A stretch of 45,877 bases of DNA from Prochlorococcus sp. AG-402-G06 (GTDB lineage Bacteria > Cyanobacteriota > Cyanobacteriia > PCC-6307 > Cyanobiaceae), in assembly GCA_003277985.1 (NCBI GenBank), contig QCHR01000009.1, forward strand, positions 1-45,877, read 5' to 3'. Of this stretch, positions 1 to 7,379 are shown piece by piece; the first letter of the stretch is position 1; each line of letters begins with the position of its first letter. A program made the translations under genes and the position numbers. The notes under the pieces were generated by a model. That model was not told where the DNA came from, did not search any database, and worked only from the letters and a program-made list of their open reading frames with translations.

Positions 1-88
1 AATGAAAAGAATTCGCCAAAAAGACTCTGAACTGCCAATCGAAAAAGTAGGAAAAACACTGCGCTCTATGTTTAGTTGGCTTAAATAA
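1..88 (+). CDS. 3' end of an unidentified gene (partial)
   Basis: An open frame (frame 2) runs from the window edge to TAA at 86-88. The visible tail is basic, with K/R residues spread along it, and ends MFSWLK. An ATG at position 2 is in frame, but the frame is open to the left edge, so this is probably the C-terminus of a longer protein. I do not recognise the family from under 30 residues. Its stop codon lies exactly where the cobD coding frame begins, suggesting the two genes are translationally coupled. Confidence 0.45.
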   Translation, partial: MKRIRQKDSELPIEKVGKTLRSMFSWLK

Positions 89-156
89 GACTAAATATCA
101 TTCACATCATTTTCATTGCCGTTCTTTTTGACCTTTTAATAGGTGATCCAAAAAGC

Positions 157-1101
157 TTGCCACACCCAGTCCAATTCATGGGTATGGCTATTAATTTTTT
201 GAGAGAATTAGTTGAAAGAATTGCAAAAGAAAATAAACCGAAGTTATATATTGGAGGGCTAACTATTACATCAATAGTCGTATTATTAAGTGGCATATCT
301 GGATGGATTGTTGAAAGATTATTTTTATTTTTAGAAATCGAAAATCCTATTCTTAGTTCATTAGGCTTTGCTTTTATTTTAAGTAGTTCACTTGCTTCAA
401 GAGGCCTTAACAAAAGTATTGTTGAAATTATAAATTTAATAAATACAGGGAATGATATAAATAATATAAGGCAAAAGTTAAGTTTTATAGTTGGTAGAGA
501 TGTTGAGAATTTAGATAAAAATGAAATTCTTAGAGCCTCAGCCGAGACAGCAAGTGAAAATTCTGTGGATGGTATTTTTGCTCCACTATTTTGGATCTTT
601 ATAGGGACAATTTTCTGGGAATTCAATCAATATATGCCAGGGCCATTAGCTATGGCTTGGACCTTCAAGGCATCTAGTACTATTGATTCAATGATTGGAT
701 ACAAAGAAGGGAAATTAAAGTGGCTTGGCTTCATCGGTGCGAAGCTGGATGATCTAATGGTATGGATTCCTGCAAGAATTGTATTAATTACGCTTCCTTT
801 ATGCTGCAAAACAAAGCATACAGTTTTTAAAACAATAAGAGATTCATGGAGGGATGGCATCATTGATTCTTCTCCAAACTCAGGGATTTCTGAAGCAATA
901 TTCGCTTATTGTTCTGAAGTGAGAATGGGAGGTGAAAACTATTACAAAGGGGTAAAAAAAATAAAACCCCTAATTGCAAAGTCTTATCCAATAGCAAGTA
1001 TAAATTCTGTCAGAAAAATTCTTAATTTAAGTATTAGACTTCAACTCATTTGGCTTTTAAGTTTTTCCTTGATAATTAAAATTATAAATTTATCTTTTTA
1101 A
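157..1101 (+). CDS. cobD: Adenosylcobinamide-phosphate synthase CobD/CbiB
   Basis: Membrane enzyme that attaches the aminopropanol arm to adenosylcobyric acid in cobalamin (pseudocobalamin in cyanobacteria) synthesis. Family signatures are clear: LPHPVQFMG near the N-terminus, IVGRD, then ETASENSVDGIFAPLFW, a DSMIGYKEGK segment, and DSSPNSGISEA. Several hydrophobic membrane segments are present. The start given is TTG at 157, the first accepted start codon in frame. It is probably not the true N-terminus: the same frame upstream back to 85 encodes LFDLLIGDPKS, the conserved CobD beginning, but contains no ATG, GTG or TTG. The coding region therefore probably begins near 85 (338 residues). The stop TAA overlaps the convergent sugar transferase stop in a shared TTAA. 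Confidence 0.93.
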   Translation: MPHPVQFMGMAINFLRELVERIAKENKPKLYIGGLTITSIVVLLSGISGWIVERLFLFLEIENPILSSLGFAFILSSSLASRGLNKSIVEIINLINTGNDINNIRQKLSFIVGRDVENLDKNEILRASAETASENSVDGIFAPLFWIFIGTIFWEFNQYMPGPLAMAWTFKASSTIDSMIGYKEGKLKWLGFIGAKLDDLMVWIPARIVLITLPLCCKTKHTVFKTIRDSWRDGIIDSSPNSGISEAIFAYCSEVRMGGENYYKGVKKIKPLIAKSYPIASINSVRKILNLSIRLQLIWLLSFSLIIKIINLSF

Positions 1102-1850
1102 TATGCACCTCTATCCATTGGGAATAGTAAAACGCCTAAAGTAAGAATAATTATTTCCAAATCAAGTATAAAGTTTCTATTTCTTGCGTAAGCCAAATCT
1201 AATTCAACCCTTTTTTTATAGCTAAGATTATTTCTACCACTAACCTGCCACAAACCAGTTAGTCCTGGTCTCACAGATATAACTTCTTCCATAAAAAGGC
1301 TATATTTGTTTATCTCATTACTAACAATTGGCCTTGGACCAACAACGCTCATTTCTCCTTTTAAAACATTAAAGAATTGTGGTAATTCATCTAGACTAGA
1401 CCTTCGAAGGAATCTACCTAATTTAGTTATTCTAGGATCTTTACGTAATTTAAAATCTTTTTCAAATTCCCTTCTCATAAGCGGGTATTTCTCTAATAAA
1501 TTTGGTAGTAAATCATCAGCATTTTTATACATAGTACGAAACTTAATGCATCCAAATTCTCTGTAGTTTCTTCCTATTCTTTTTTGAATATAAAAAATAG
1601 ATCCTGGAGAGCTTAGCTTTACAAATATTCCGATTAAAATAAATATTGGTGAACCCAAAGTTAAAACTAATAAAGAAAAAACAACATCTCCTATCCTTTT
1701 TAATGTGCGTCCATAACGGCTTTGATTTCTTATTATTTCTACAGCAAGCAAAGAAGAAGGTTCTTTTGAAATGACTTCAAAAGGAATTCTTGGAGAGCCC
1801 TTACGGAACTCAGACCATCGCAATAAAGATTTTCTTGGATTAGTTTGCAC
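1098..1850 (-). CDS. Bacterial sugar-phosphate transferase (WbaP/RfbP C-terminal type)
   Basis: Likely transfers a sugar-1-phosphate from a nucleotide sugar to undecaprenyl phosphate, starting a surface polysaccharide or O-antigen unit at the inner membrane. The 250-residue protein has a hydrophobic segment near residues 55-80, followed by the family's KRIGRN, KFRTMY, SLDELPQ, VGPRP and RPGLTGLWQVSGR motifs. Only the catalytic domain is present; the N-terminal multi-membrane domain of long WbaP proteins is absent, as in many short family members. The start is GTG at 1850. It lies 49 bases downstream of the glycosyltransferase gene on the same strand, so the two probably form a polysaccharide operon. 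Confidence 0.92.
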   Translation of the reverse strand: MQTNPRKSLLRWSEFRKGSPRIPFEVISKEPSSLLAVEIIRNQSRYGRTLKRIGDVVFSLLVLTLGSPIFILIGIFVKLSSPGSIFYIQKRIGRNYREFGCIKFRTMYKNADDLLPNLLEKYPLMRREFEKDFKLRKDPRITKLGRFLRRSSLDELPQFFNVLKGEMSVVGPRPIVSNEINKYSLFMEEVISVRPGLTGLWQVSGRNNLSYKKRVELDLAYARNRNFILDLEIIILTLGVLLFPMDRGAY

Positions 1851-1899
1851 AAATTATTGAGTTAGTAATCTCAAGACTTCAAATTTACACTTTACTTAA

Positions 1900-3132
1900 T
1901 TAGCAATTTCTTGATGAAGGGCCAAGGTCACTAGTAGCAACGTCACAAGAATTGATATGCTCACTCCAAGCTCTATTTATGATTTTTTCAAATCTATTTT
2001 TAAATGAATCTTGAGAAAAAGAATTACTCCATTCTCTAATTAACTCAGGATTTAAATATCTCCATAGTTGTTTTTCCTTAAAAAATTCTATTGCCTCTAC
2101 TAAAGACTTCACAGTCTGATTGTGAAACAAAAGTCCAGTGGCACCTTCAACTGAATTAGAGTTAACGCATTTAACAGTATCTAAAATTCCTCCCTTACCA
2201 AAAGCAATCACAGGAGCTCCTGAGGCCATTGCCTCCACAGGAGCTATTCCAAAATCCTCAATACCTGAATAAACAAAGGCTCTACATCTGCTCATAAGAT
2301 TTTCAATCTTCTCTTTGCTTTGAAAACCAAGAATTTGAACTGTTGGGCCTGCAAGCTCTTTTAAATATTTCTTTTCGACTCCCTCGCCAACAACTATCAA
2401 AGGTAATTTGAGCCTATTAAAAGCCCTAATAAGTAAATCAACTCTTTTATTCGGTACCAATCTACAGACACTTAAATAAAAATCTTCTCTCGGCTTGTTC
2501 CATTCAAAACGATTTACATCTACGGGTGGATGTAGAACCTCTGATCGCCTTCTCCAATACTTCCAAATCCTCTTTGCCGTAAAATTAGAATTTGCCAGTA
2601 AGTAATCTACTCTTGAGCTACTTAATTGATCCCATTGTCTCAAAGTATACAATTGCCATCTAATTAATGGTCCTAAGCCAATTCTTGTTAACAAAGATCG
2701 TTTCAAATATATATTCATTTGATCCCAAGCGTATCTAACAGGTGTATGCACATAACTAATATGAAGTTGATCAGGTGAAGTCAAAATACCCTTGGCGACG
2801 AGATGACTACTAGTGATAACCAATGGATAATCCTTTAAATCGAGTTGCTCAATTGCGAAAGGCAAAAGTGGTAAATATTGTTGAACATGTGAGATACCAA
2901 ATGGTAATTTTTGAATAAAGCTAGTTTTTACTTTTCGTTTAAACAACCAGCTATTTTCATGCAAATTCTCATCATTAACTAAGGAAAAAAGTTGTGGCTG
3001 CGATGCAATTTGAGTTAACCAATCATCAATTACCTGAACAACATTCTCAGCTCCACCAGTTGATCTAGGAGTAAACCATTCATGTACTAACGCAATATTA
3101 CTTGGAAGGTCTAAAGATGAATTTACACTCAA
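1900..3132 (-). CDS. GT4-type (GT-B fold) glycosyltransferase
   Basis: Predicted cytoplasmic glycosyltransferase of the GT4 family, about 410 residues. The N-terminal half carries the acceptor-side pattern LVHEWFTPRSTGGAE (residues ~15-29). The C-terminal half carries the donor-nucleotide region: RLVPNKRVDLLIRAF and the EX7E motif in EDFGIAPVEAMASG. It resembles WbaZ-like mannosyltransferases of O-antigen clusters, though the sugar specificity cannot be read from sequence. The start is TTG at 3132. It is directly upstream of the sugar-phosphate transferase, which would start the unit this enzyme extends. Confidence 0.9.
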   Translation of the reverse strand: MSVNSSLDLPSNIALVHEWFTPRSTGGAENVVQVIDDWLTQIASQPQLFSLVNDENLHENSWLFKRKVKTSFIQKLPFGISHVQQYLPLLPFAIEQLDLKDYPLVITSSHLVAKGILTSPDQLHISYVHTPVRYAWDQMNIYLKRSLLTRIGLGPLIRWQLYTLRQWDQLSSSRVDYLLANSNFTAKRIWKYWRRRSEVLHPPVDVNRFEWNKPREDFYLSVCRLVPNKRVDLLIRAFNRLKLPLIVVGEGVEKKYLKELAGPTVQILGFQSKEKIENLMSRCRAFVYSGIEDFGIAPVEAMASGAPVIAFGKGGILDTVKCVNSNSVEGATGLLFHNQTVKSLVEAIEFFKEKQLWRYLNPELIREWSNSFSQDSFKNRFEKIINRAWSEHINSCDVATSDLGPSSRNC

Positions 3133-3266
3133 AGCAAAAGCCTAAAATCCTTATATTATTTTTATTTTATTACAGCTTAGATATTCTGACAAGATAAAAT
3201 AAAATCATAAATTTTGCAAATTTAAATTATTTTTCACTAAGAGCAATAGCTTAAAAAATAATTTCT

Positions 3267-3719
3267 CTAAAAAGAAATACCTGTTTTATCTATAGAGGAT
3301 ATTAATGGATCATAAAAGTTGTGAAACAAACTGCCACTAAAAGAGAATAAATAAACTAAACCACTTAAGAGTCCTAAGGAAATAAAGTATCTAACATAGC
3401 CATTTCTTCTTTCTAACTTAGTAACTGAAAAAAGCATAATCACCAAGAAGATTAAACCTATTGATTCAGAAACAATTAAAGCTTGCCTATCTACAACTAA
3501 TTGGAAATTGCTTCCAAAAAGCAGATTATTGCCTGATATATTCTTTTTTAATAAAATAAAATTGATTATTTCAGAAAAAGTTATACTGATAATAAAAAAA
3601 TACGATACAGGCTTTGTAAGCCTGTTCATTGTTTTGCTAAAACTTAATAAGAGCAAAGCTATAAAAACAGACGCAATCAATGGAAACCCAGGAATTAGCC
3701 AAATAAGATTTAATAACAT
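3267..3719 (-). CDS. NdhF-like protein, N-terminal part only (NDH-1 subunit 5-related)
   Basis: A 150-residue hydrophobic protein resembling the first quarter of NdhF/NuoL, the proton-pumping subunit 5 of NDH-1. Shared features are WLIPGFPLIAS at the start (helix 1), the FQLVVDRQALI stretch corresponding to the NdhF 'DPLTS' loop, a following membrane helix, and GYVRYFISLG corresponding to 'GYVRFFAYLS'. About four membrane segments are visible. After roughly residue 125 the similarity stops. The helices holding the antiporter Lys/Glu residues are absent and I found no continuation downstream in the other frames. It may be a degraded ndhF paralogue or a stand-alone membrane protein. Two bases separate its start from the stop of a small upstream ORF. 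Confidence 0.7.
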   Translation of the reverse strand: MLLNLIWLIPGFPLIASVFIALLLLSFSKTMNRLTKPVSYFFIISITFSEIINFILLKKNISGNNLLFGSNFQLVVDRQALIVSESIGLIFLVIMLFSVTKLERRNGYVRYFISLGLLSGLVYLFSFSGSLFHNFYDPLISSIDKTGISF

Positions 3720-3721
3720 AG

Positions 3722-3838
3722 CTATCTAAAAAGCTTGATTTTATATGCAACTATAAGTTCTGTTATTAGCTGTTGAAGACCAAGAATAAAAAAGACAACT
3801 GAATCTAAAACAATACTAATAGAACTAGAACTATCCAT
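3722..3838 (-). CDS. Possible 38-residue small membrane protein
   Basis: A short ORF starting ATG at 3838 and ending TAG at 3722, two bases before the NdhF-like start. The predicted peptide begins MDSSSSISIVLDSVVFFILG, has one fairly hydrophobic segment and a basic tail ending KIKLFR, consistent with a single membrane span. The tight spacing to the NdhF-like gene suggests co-translation. I do not recognise it. It could instead be chance coding in an AT-rich leader. Confidence 0.4.
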   Translation of the reverse strand: MDSSSSISIVLDSVVFFILGLQQLITELIVAYKIKLFR

Positions 3839-4191
3839 TTTGGAAAAACACATAACATTTATTTAGCAAGAAAGTGAATCAAAAACAAGCTATCAATTAA
3901 TAGTCAAACAAAACTTAATAAGGAAAAAATAAATTCTTTTTCACTTTTATAAAACTCTTTTTTTATGTAATGTATATAAACTACTAATAGATGCAGCTTA
4001 AAATAATAATATTATAACTAATAGAAAATTATTATTATTTTTACTGATTCTCAAAAAAAATCAGATTGTTTTATTAATGATGCTCAAACTTACTCATTTC
4101 AACAACCTAAAAGATATTGCCACCTATCGAAAAGAGAAAACTCATATCAAAGTAGCTTATAATTTAACTATCGCATAAGCATTAAACTCAA
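3839..4191. other. AT-rich intergenic region between NdhF-like and hli genes
   Basis: A 353-base gap without a convincing gene. It holds an 11-bp AT-only inverted repeat (4000-4010 with 4031-4041), a 6-bp stem (CTGATT 4044-4049 with AATCAG 4059-4064), and at its right end a TATAAT box for the hli gene. It must contain the promoters of two divergent transcripts. Confidence 0.5.
4158..4163 (+). promoter_or_regulatory. Candidate -10 box of the hli gene
   Basis: A perfect TATAAT lies 28 bases before the hli ATG at 4192, placing the transcript start near 4170 with a short leader. No good -35 box is seen. No clear HLR1 (RpaB-type) direct repeat was found next to it, although hli genes are often light-regulated through such sites. 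Confidence 0.4.
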
Positions 4192-4485
4192 ATGGCTGAT
4201 AATGATTCAGAGGTCAATAAGCAAAGTATCAATTCAGATCTACATGATACAAAAACAAGTGATCCTAAAAATGACCCAAAATTAATTAATCAAAGTCAAA
4301 GCCTCAATTCATACCCTAAATGGATAAATAACAAAGGCGAAGAGGTAAAACAAGTTTTTGGTTTCAATGAAAATGCTGAACTTGTTAATGCCAGAGTCGC
4401 TATGATCGGTTTTTTAATGCTCATACTCACTGAATTAGCTTTTGGTGGAGAACCAGCAACGCTAAAAATTTTTGGAATTAGCTAG
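4192..4485 (+). CDS. High-light-inducible protein (Hli/HLIP, single-helix chlorophyll a/b-binding-like)
   Basis: A 97-residue protein whose C-terminal half carries the Hli signature: FNENAELVNARVAMIGFL, in which the E-N-R-M-G residues match the chlorophyll-binding helix of LHC-like proteins. A hydrophobic helix follows and the protein ends shortly after. The first ~55 residues are polar and rich in N, D, S and K, longer than in minimal Hli proteins. Hli proteins sit in thylakoid membranes and protect photosystem assembly or quench energy under light stress. The gene is monocistronic in appearance, with its own TATAAT box. Confidence 0.92.
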   Translation: MADNDSEVNKQSINSDLHDTKTSDPKNDPKLINQSQSLNSYPKWINNKGEEVKQVFGFNENAELVNARVAMIGFLMLILTELAFGGEPATLKIFGIS

Positions 4486-4541
4486 AAATCAAATCTTTAT
4501 ATTATATTTATTCCATTAACTTACTTGATTTTTTAAAAGCC

Positions 4542-4754
4542 ATGAATAAAAAAACATTAGTTGGTGTTTCATATGTATCTGCTTGGGTAATTATTTGGGG
4601 AACAATTGGTTCAATTATTGATTTTTATTTCCTTCAAAATACATATCTTCCAGGATCCATAGGGCAGTTCTCAACATTTATAATTACAGCTTTTCTCTCT
4701 ACAATTATTGCTATATATATTTTCCCAACAATAAATAGTAAGTTTATAAGTTAA
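4542..4754 (+). CDS. Small membrane protein, unknown function
   Basis: A 70-residue protein with two membrane segments: residues ~5-30 (VSYVSAWVIIWGTIGSIIDF) and ~43-63 (FSTFIITAFLSTIIAIYIF). I do not recognise a named family. It lies 56 bases after the hli gene and could share its transcript. Its last bases overlap by 4 the convergent small gene at 4751-4990. Confidence 0.65.
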   Translation: MNKKTLVGVSYVSAWVIIWGTIGSIIDFYFLQNTYLPGSIGQFSTFIITAFLSTIIAIYIFPTINSKFIS

Positions 4755-4990
4755 TAACGATAACGTTCAACAACTTGAGATGGCTTATCATTAATTCCTT
4801 TCTGATAAAGGATCCATTGATTAGTTTCAAGATCATGATCACAACCCAATCCTTCTAGTTCAACAGATTTCAATCGTAGTTCATAATGACATTGCTGATC
4901 AGCTTCAAAAGCAGATTTATAGCCAGTAAAAAAATTAAAATATCCAAAAATTATTGCTACTAAAGATATAAACGCAATAATTATTTTCAT
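4751..4990 (-). CDS. Small protein with N-terminal membrane anchor, unknown function
   Basis: A 79-residue protein. Residues ~2-25 form a hydrophobic signal or anchor (MKIIIAFISLVAIIFGYF). The rest is soluble and polar with two cysteines (QQCHYE and GLGCDHD) that could form a disulfide if exported. No family recognised. The ATG start at 4990 directly precedes the signal-like segment, supporting it. The gene is convergent with the small membrane protein at 4542-4754 and overlaps it by 4 bases. Confidence 0.6.
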   Translation of the reverse strand: MKIIIAFISLVAIIFGYFNFFTGYKSAFEADQQCHYELRLKSVELEGLGCDHDLETNQWILYQKGINDKPSQVVERYRY

Positions 4991-5046
4991 TAAATCTAAA
5001 AAATCATTAATAACATATTAGCTTTTCTCATGGACAAAAAATCGGT

Positions 5047-5235
5047 TTATAATTTTTTTTCTTTTAATGTTTCTAAAGGTATCTCACATTCAGTTAAATC
5101 TTGGTCATTCAAACGATCCAATATACGAACCATATCAAGTGCTGAAAGCTCCCCATTAGTTCCCCATTTCAGAGTTGTCTTTCGCTGTTGAGGAATGTTT
5201 TTCGCCTTGTTCTCCTTGCTTCTTTTTTGGACCAT
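5047..5235 (-). CDS. Small basic-to-acidic hypothetical protein
   Basis: A 62-residue protein with a Lys/Arg-rich first third and a second half with the helical, acidic look of a folded mini-domain (LSALDMVRILDRLNDQDL). No membrane segment, no signal peptide and no family I recognise. It is one of several small genes in this stretch. The coding sense is plausible but rests only on composition. Confidence 0.5.
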   Translation of the reverse strand: MVQKRSKENKAKNIPQQRKTTLKWGTNGELSALDMVRILDRLNDQDLTECEIPLETLKEKKL

Positions 5236-5409
5236 TACTACTAAAATACCTCTATTAAAACATTAAAATATGGAGCTTCTATCTCAGAACTCAAGAAAAA
5301 ATTCTTAGTCAAACTTTACTTTTATTTTTTAATAGTAGTATTTTCCTATTTTTAACAATTCCACCAAGTCATTCCTAATTATTCAAATATTATGTTTATA
5401 CAACTACTA

Positions 5410-5682
5410 TCATCGGCCAAAATTGTAAACAAACTCTTGAAAGGCAGGATTGTAAAAGTAAACGAGTACACTAATAACTAATAAGACGTTCAAACCAATT
5501 ACTATTGAGCCTATTATAACTCTCTGACGCTTACCTGGTACTTTATATTTCATACCAGCTGGCAGGTTAACTAATACATCTGGATCATTAGAAGTTGATT
5601 TCTTAAACTTATTTTTTTTGACCTTATCAGTCTTAGTTGCCTTATCATTAGTTTTTTTGGAATTAAAAGCTTTGGGGCCCAT
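5410..5682 (-). CDS. Small single-span membrane protein with Lys-rich N-terminus
   Basis: A 90-residue protein. Residues 1-35 are very rich in Lys, Asn, Thr and Ser. Then comes LPAGMKYKVPGKRQR, a membrane helix at residues ~54-76 (VIIGSIVIGLNVLLVISVLVYF), and a short tail. The positive-inside rule predicts a cytoplasmic or stromal N-terminus. I do not recognise the family or function. The ATG start is at 5682. Confidence 0.65.
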   Translation of the reverse strand: MGPKAFNSKKTNDKATKTDKVKKNKFKKSTSNDPDVLVNLPAGMKYKVPGKRQRVIIGSIVIGLNVLLVISVLVYFYNPAFQEFVYNFGR

Positions 5683-5829
5683 TTTCTTAGTTAGAAGAAT
5701 TTCTTTATCTTTATAGTTCTAAGCTTACTTAGGCAAATCAGATAAAAACCTATTTTGTTCTAGTTTTTCACATTAGTTTGTTAACTAATTCAGGAATCAA
5801 TAATCAAATGATCAACTAATTTATTACAT

Positions 5830-6156
5830 TTAGCAATATTTCTTGATGGAATCCATAATAACTTTAGCTTCTTTTCTTTTGAAATTAGAATTGATAGCCA
5901 TTATTAAATTTGCCTCTAACCCTAGTAATCTAGTTTGACAAGCAAACTTTTTATTTATTGCAGCATTTTTTTGATAGTCATTTATTTCAAACAATGCCTC
6001 CTTACAAGATTTTCTATCTTTATAACATCTAAATACCAGCATATCGATTTTCAAATAATCTTTTGATTGATTTGCTATCAATGGGTTTAAAGGAAAAAAA
6101 GTATATATAAAAAGAACAGATACGAATTTAATTTTTTCAAATACATGACTAATCAA
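5830..6156 (-). CDS. Putative secreted/periplasmic protein, unknown function
   Basis: A 108-residue protein with an N-terminal hydrophobic segment (FVSVLFIYTFFPLNPLIA, residues ~11-28) looking like a signal peptide with cleavage after ANQ or thereabouts. The mature part has four cysteines (FRCYKD, KSCKEA, FACQTR and a C-terminal KKYC), an even number suited to two disulfides. No family recognised. Confidence 0.55.
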   Translation of the reverse strand: MISHVFEKIKFVSVLFIYTFFPLNPLIANQSKDYLKIDMLVFRCYKDRKSCKEALFEINDYQKNAAINKKFACQTRLLGLEANLIMAINSNFKRKEAKVIMDSIKKYC

Positions 6157-6260
6157 AACATAATCTCCAATAAAATGTGTTGATAATTTTTTGAATATGA
6201 CTAAAAAATACCTTTATGGATAAAAATTTATTTTCTTAATAATACGAATTTTAGATTTTC

Positions 6261-6293
6261 ACAAAAAAAGGGACTCATTTTTTAAAGAGTCCC
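6261..6293 (-). terminator. Rho-independent terminator of the HU gene
   Basis: Inverted repeat GGGACTC (6270-6276) / GAGTCCC (6287-6293) with a 10-base loop. Read on the minus strand the stem is followed by a run of seven T. It lies 46 bases after the HU stop codon. Confidence 0.85.
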
Positions 6294-6339
6294 TCGTGAA
6301 AAAGAAAAAAGTAAGCAAATAAAACAGGTTTTTAAAGAC

Positions 6340-6615
6340 TCATCCCTGAACACGGTCCTTAAACAATTTCCCAGCTGTAAAAGCAGGTACTCGCTTAGCA
6401 GGTATTGCTATCTTTTCTCCAGTTTTAGGGTTTAGGCCCTGACGAGCGGAACGATCGCGGGGCTCAAATGAGCCAAACCCCAGAATGGAGACTTTCTTAC
6501 CCTCCACTACAGAATCAATAATTGTATCTATGGCGGCATCAACTACCAGAGATACGTCTGTTTTAGTTAGCTCTGTACGAGCTGCAACCAGGTTGACTAA
6601 ATCTGCTTTGTTCAT
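6340..6615 (-). CDS. hup: DNA-binding protein HU
   Basis: A 91-residue HU/IHF-family nucleoid protein that binds and bends DNA as a dimer. It starts MNKADLVN, has the conserved GFGSFEPRDRSARQGLNPKTG segment leading into the DNA-binding beta arm, and PAKRVPAFTAGKLFKD at the end. The open frame extends 37 codons further upstream, but HU proteins begin at MNK, so ATG at 6615 is chosen. No clear Shine-Dalgarno sequence precedes it. It is followed by a strong terminator and preceded by a long non-coding region, so it is monocistronic. Confidence 0.97.
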   Translation of the reverse strand: MNKADLVNLVAARTELTKTDVSLVVDAAIDTIIDSVVEGKKVSILGFGSFEPRDRSARQGLNPKTGEKIAIPAKRVPAFTAGKLFKDRVQG

Positions 6616-7379
6616 TGGAAAGATTGTATGTAGCAGGGAGTAAGAGGAGGGAAACCAATAGGAATTAGTTTCCAAAAAACTCAATCTTGCTAATCGTATG
6701 GACCAAATCACTTGCCTGCAACCCAAAGGGCTTGTGACAGTAAGCTTTCTAAAAAATATATCTGCATTTTTTCTCTATTCAATAATCTTTCAAAGAATCG
6801 AACTAGATAGCTTAAGAAAGATGCAATTTTTCTATTTTCCCCAAGAAGCTTGTCAGGGCAAGACTTCTGAAAATATGAATTTCCAAATTCATCCTTAAGA
6901 TTAGCTATGAAATTTGAAATTAATTATTTTTTTCTTACAAAAACTAAGCATTTAATTAAATTCTCATGAATTAACAAAGGTCTGCAGAACAGCACATTTA
7001 TTGGTATTACAAAATAATACCCACACTAAAAAAGAGAATAATAAATGACAAATCGCATCTCTTTTTAACTCTAGGACATGCATTTTGAAGCTGTAATTCC
7101 TAAAAAACTCTAAAATTTTCCTTGACCTTTTTCCAAAAACCTTCAAAAGATTTGATTTTCAACTGGAATAGAATGAACTTGGACTCCTTCTAACACCCCA
7201 ATCCAAAAAACGAAGTTCTCTCGCAAAAATGATTTAGGATTCACTTAAAAAAAGCAACAAATACCAAATACAAGCTTTCTTATAAAATTGAATTTCGTTT
7301 TTCATAACTTGTTAAAACAAACTAAACACCTAACTTGTAGGGAAAGTTACTTGATTATTTTTATAAAGGACAAACACCA
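6616..7379. other. 764-base non-coding gap between hup and glgX
   Basis: No convincing gene. Two open frames of about 60 codons (6698-6898 plus, 6964-7146 minus) have compositions unlike the neighbouring proteins. A compact hairpin is visible at 6844-6868 (AGAAGCTTG, 6-base loop, CAAGACTTCT with one bulged base). The region must hold the divergent promoters of hup and glgX, and an RBS-like AAAGGA at 7365-7370 for glgX. It is unusually long for this compact genome. Confidence 0.5.

Noticed and set aside
6616..6726. 37-codon N-terminal extension of HU
   Set aside because: HU proteins begin at MNKADLV; the extension is not HU-like, so the gene is started at 6615.
6698..6898. 66-codon plus-strand open frame upstream of glgX
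   Set aside because: It starts inside the upstream-open part of the HU frame, has no RBS and a composition (Phe/Ile/Gln-rich, no domain) typical of chance frames.
6964..7146. 60-codon minus-strand open frame
   Set aside because: No recognisable family, no RBS, and a mixed Phe/Cys/Lys composition. Not enough support for a gene.
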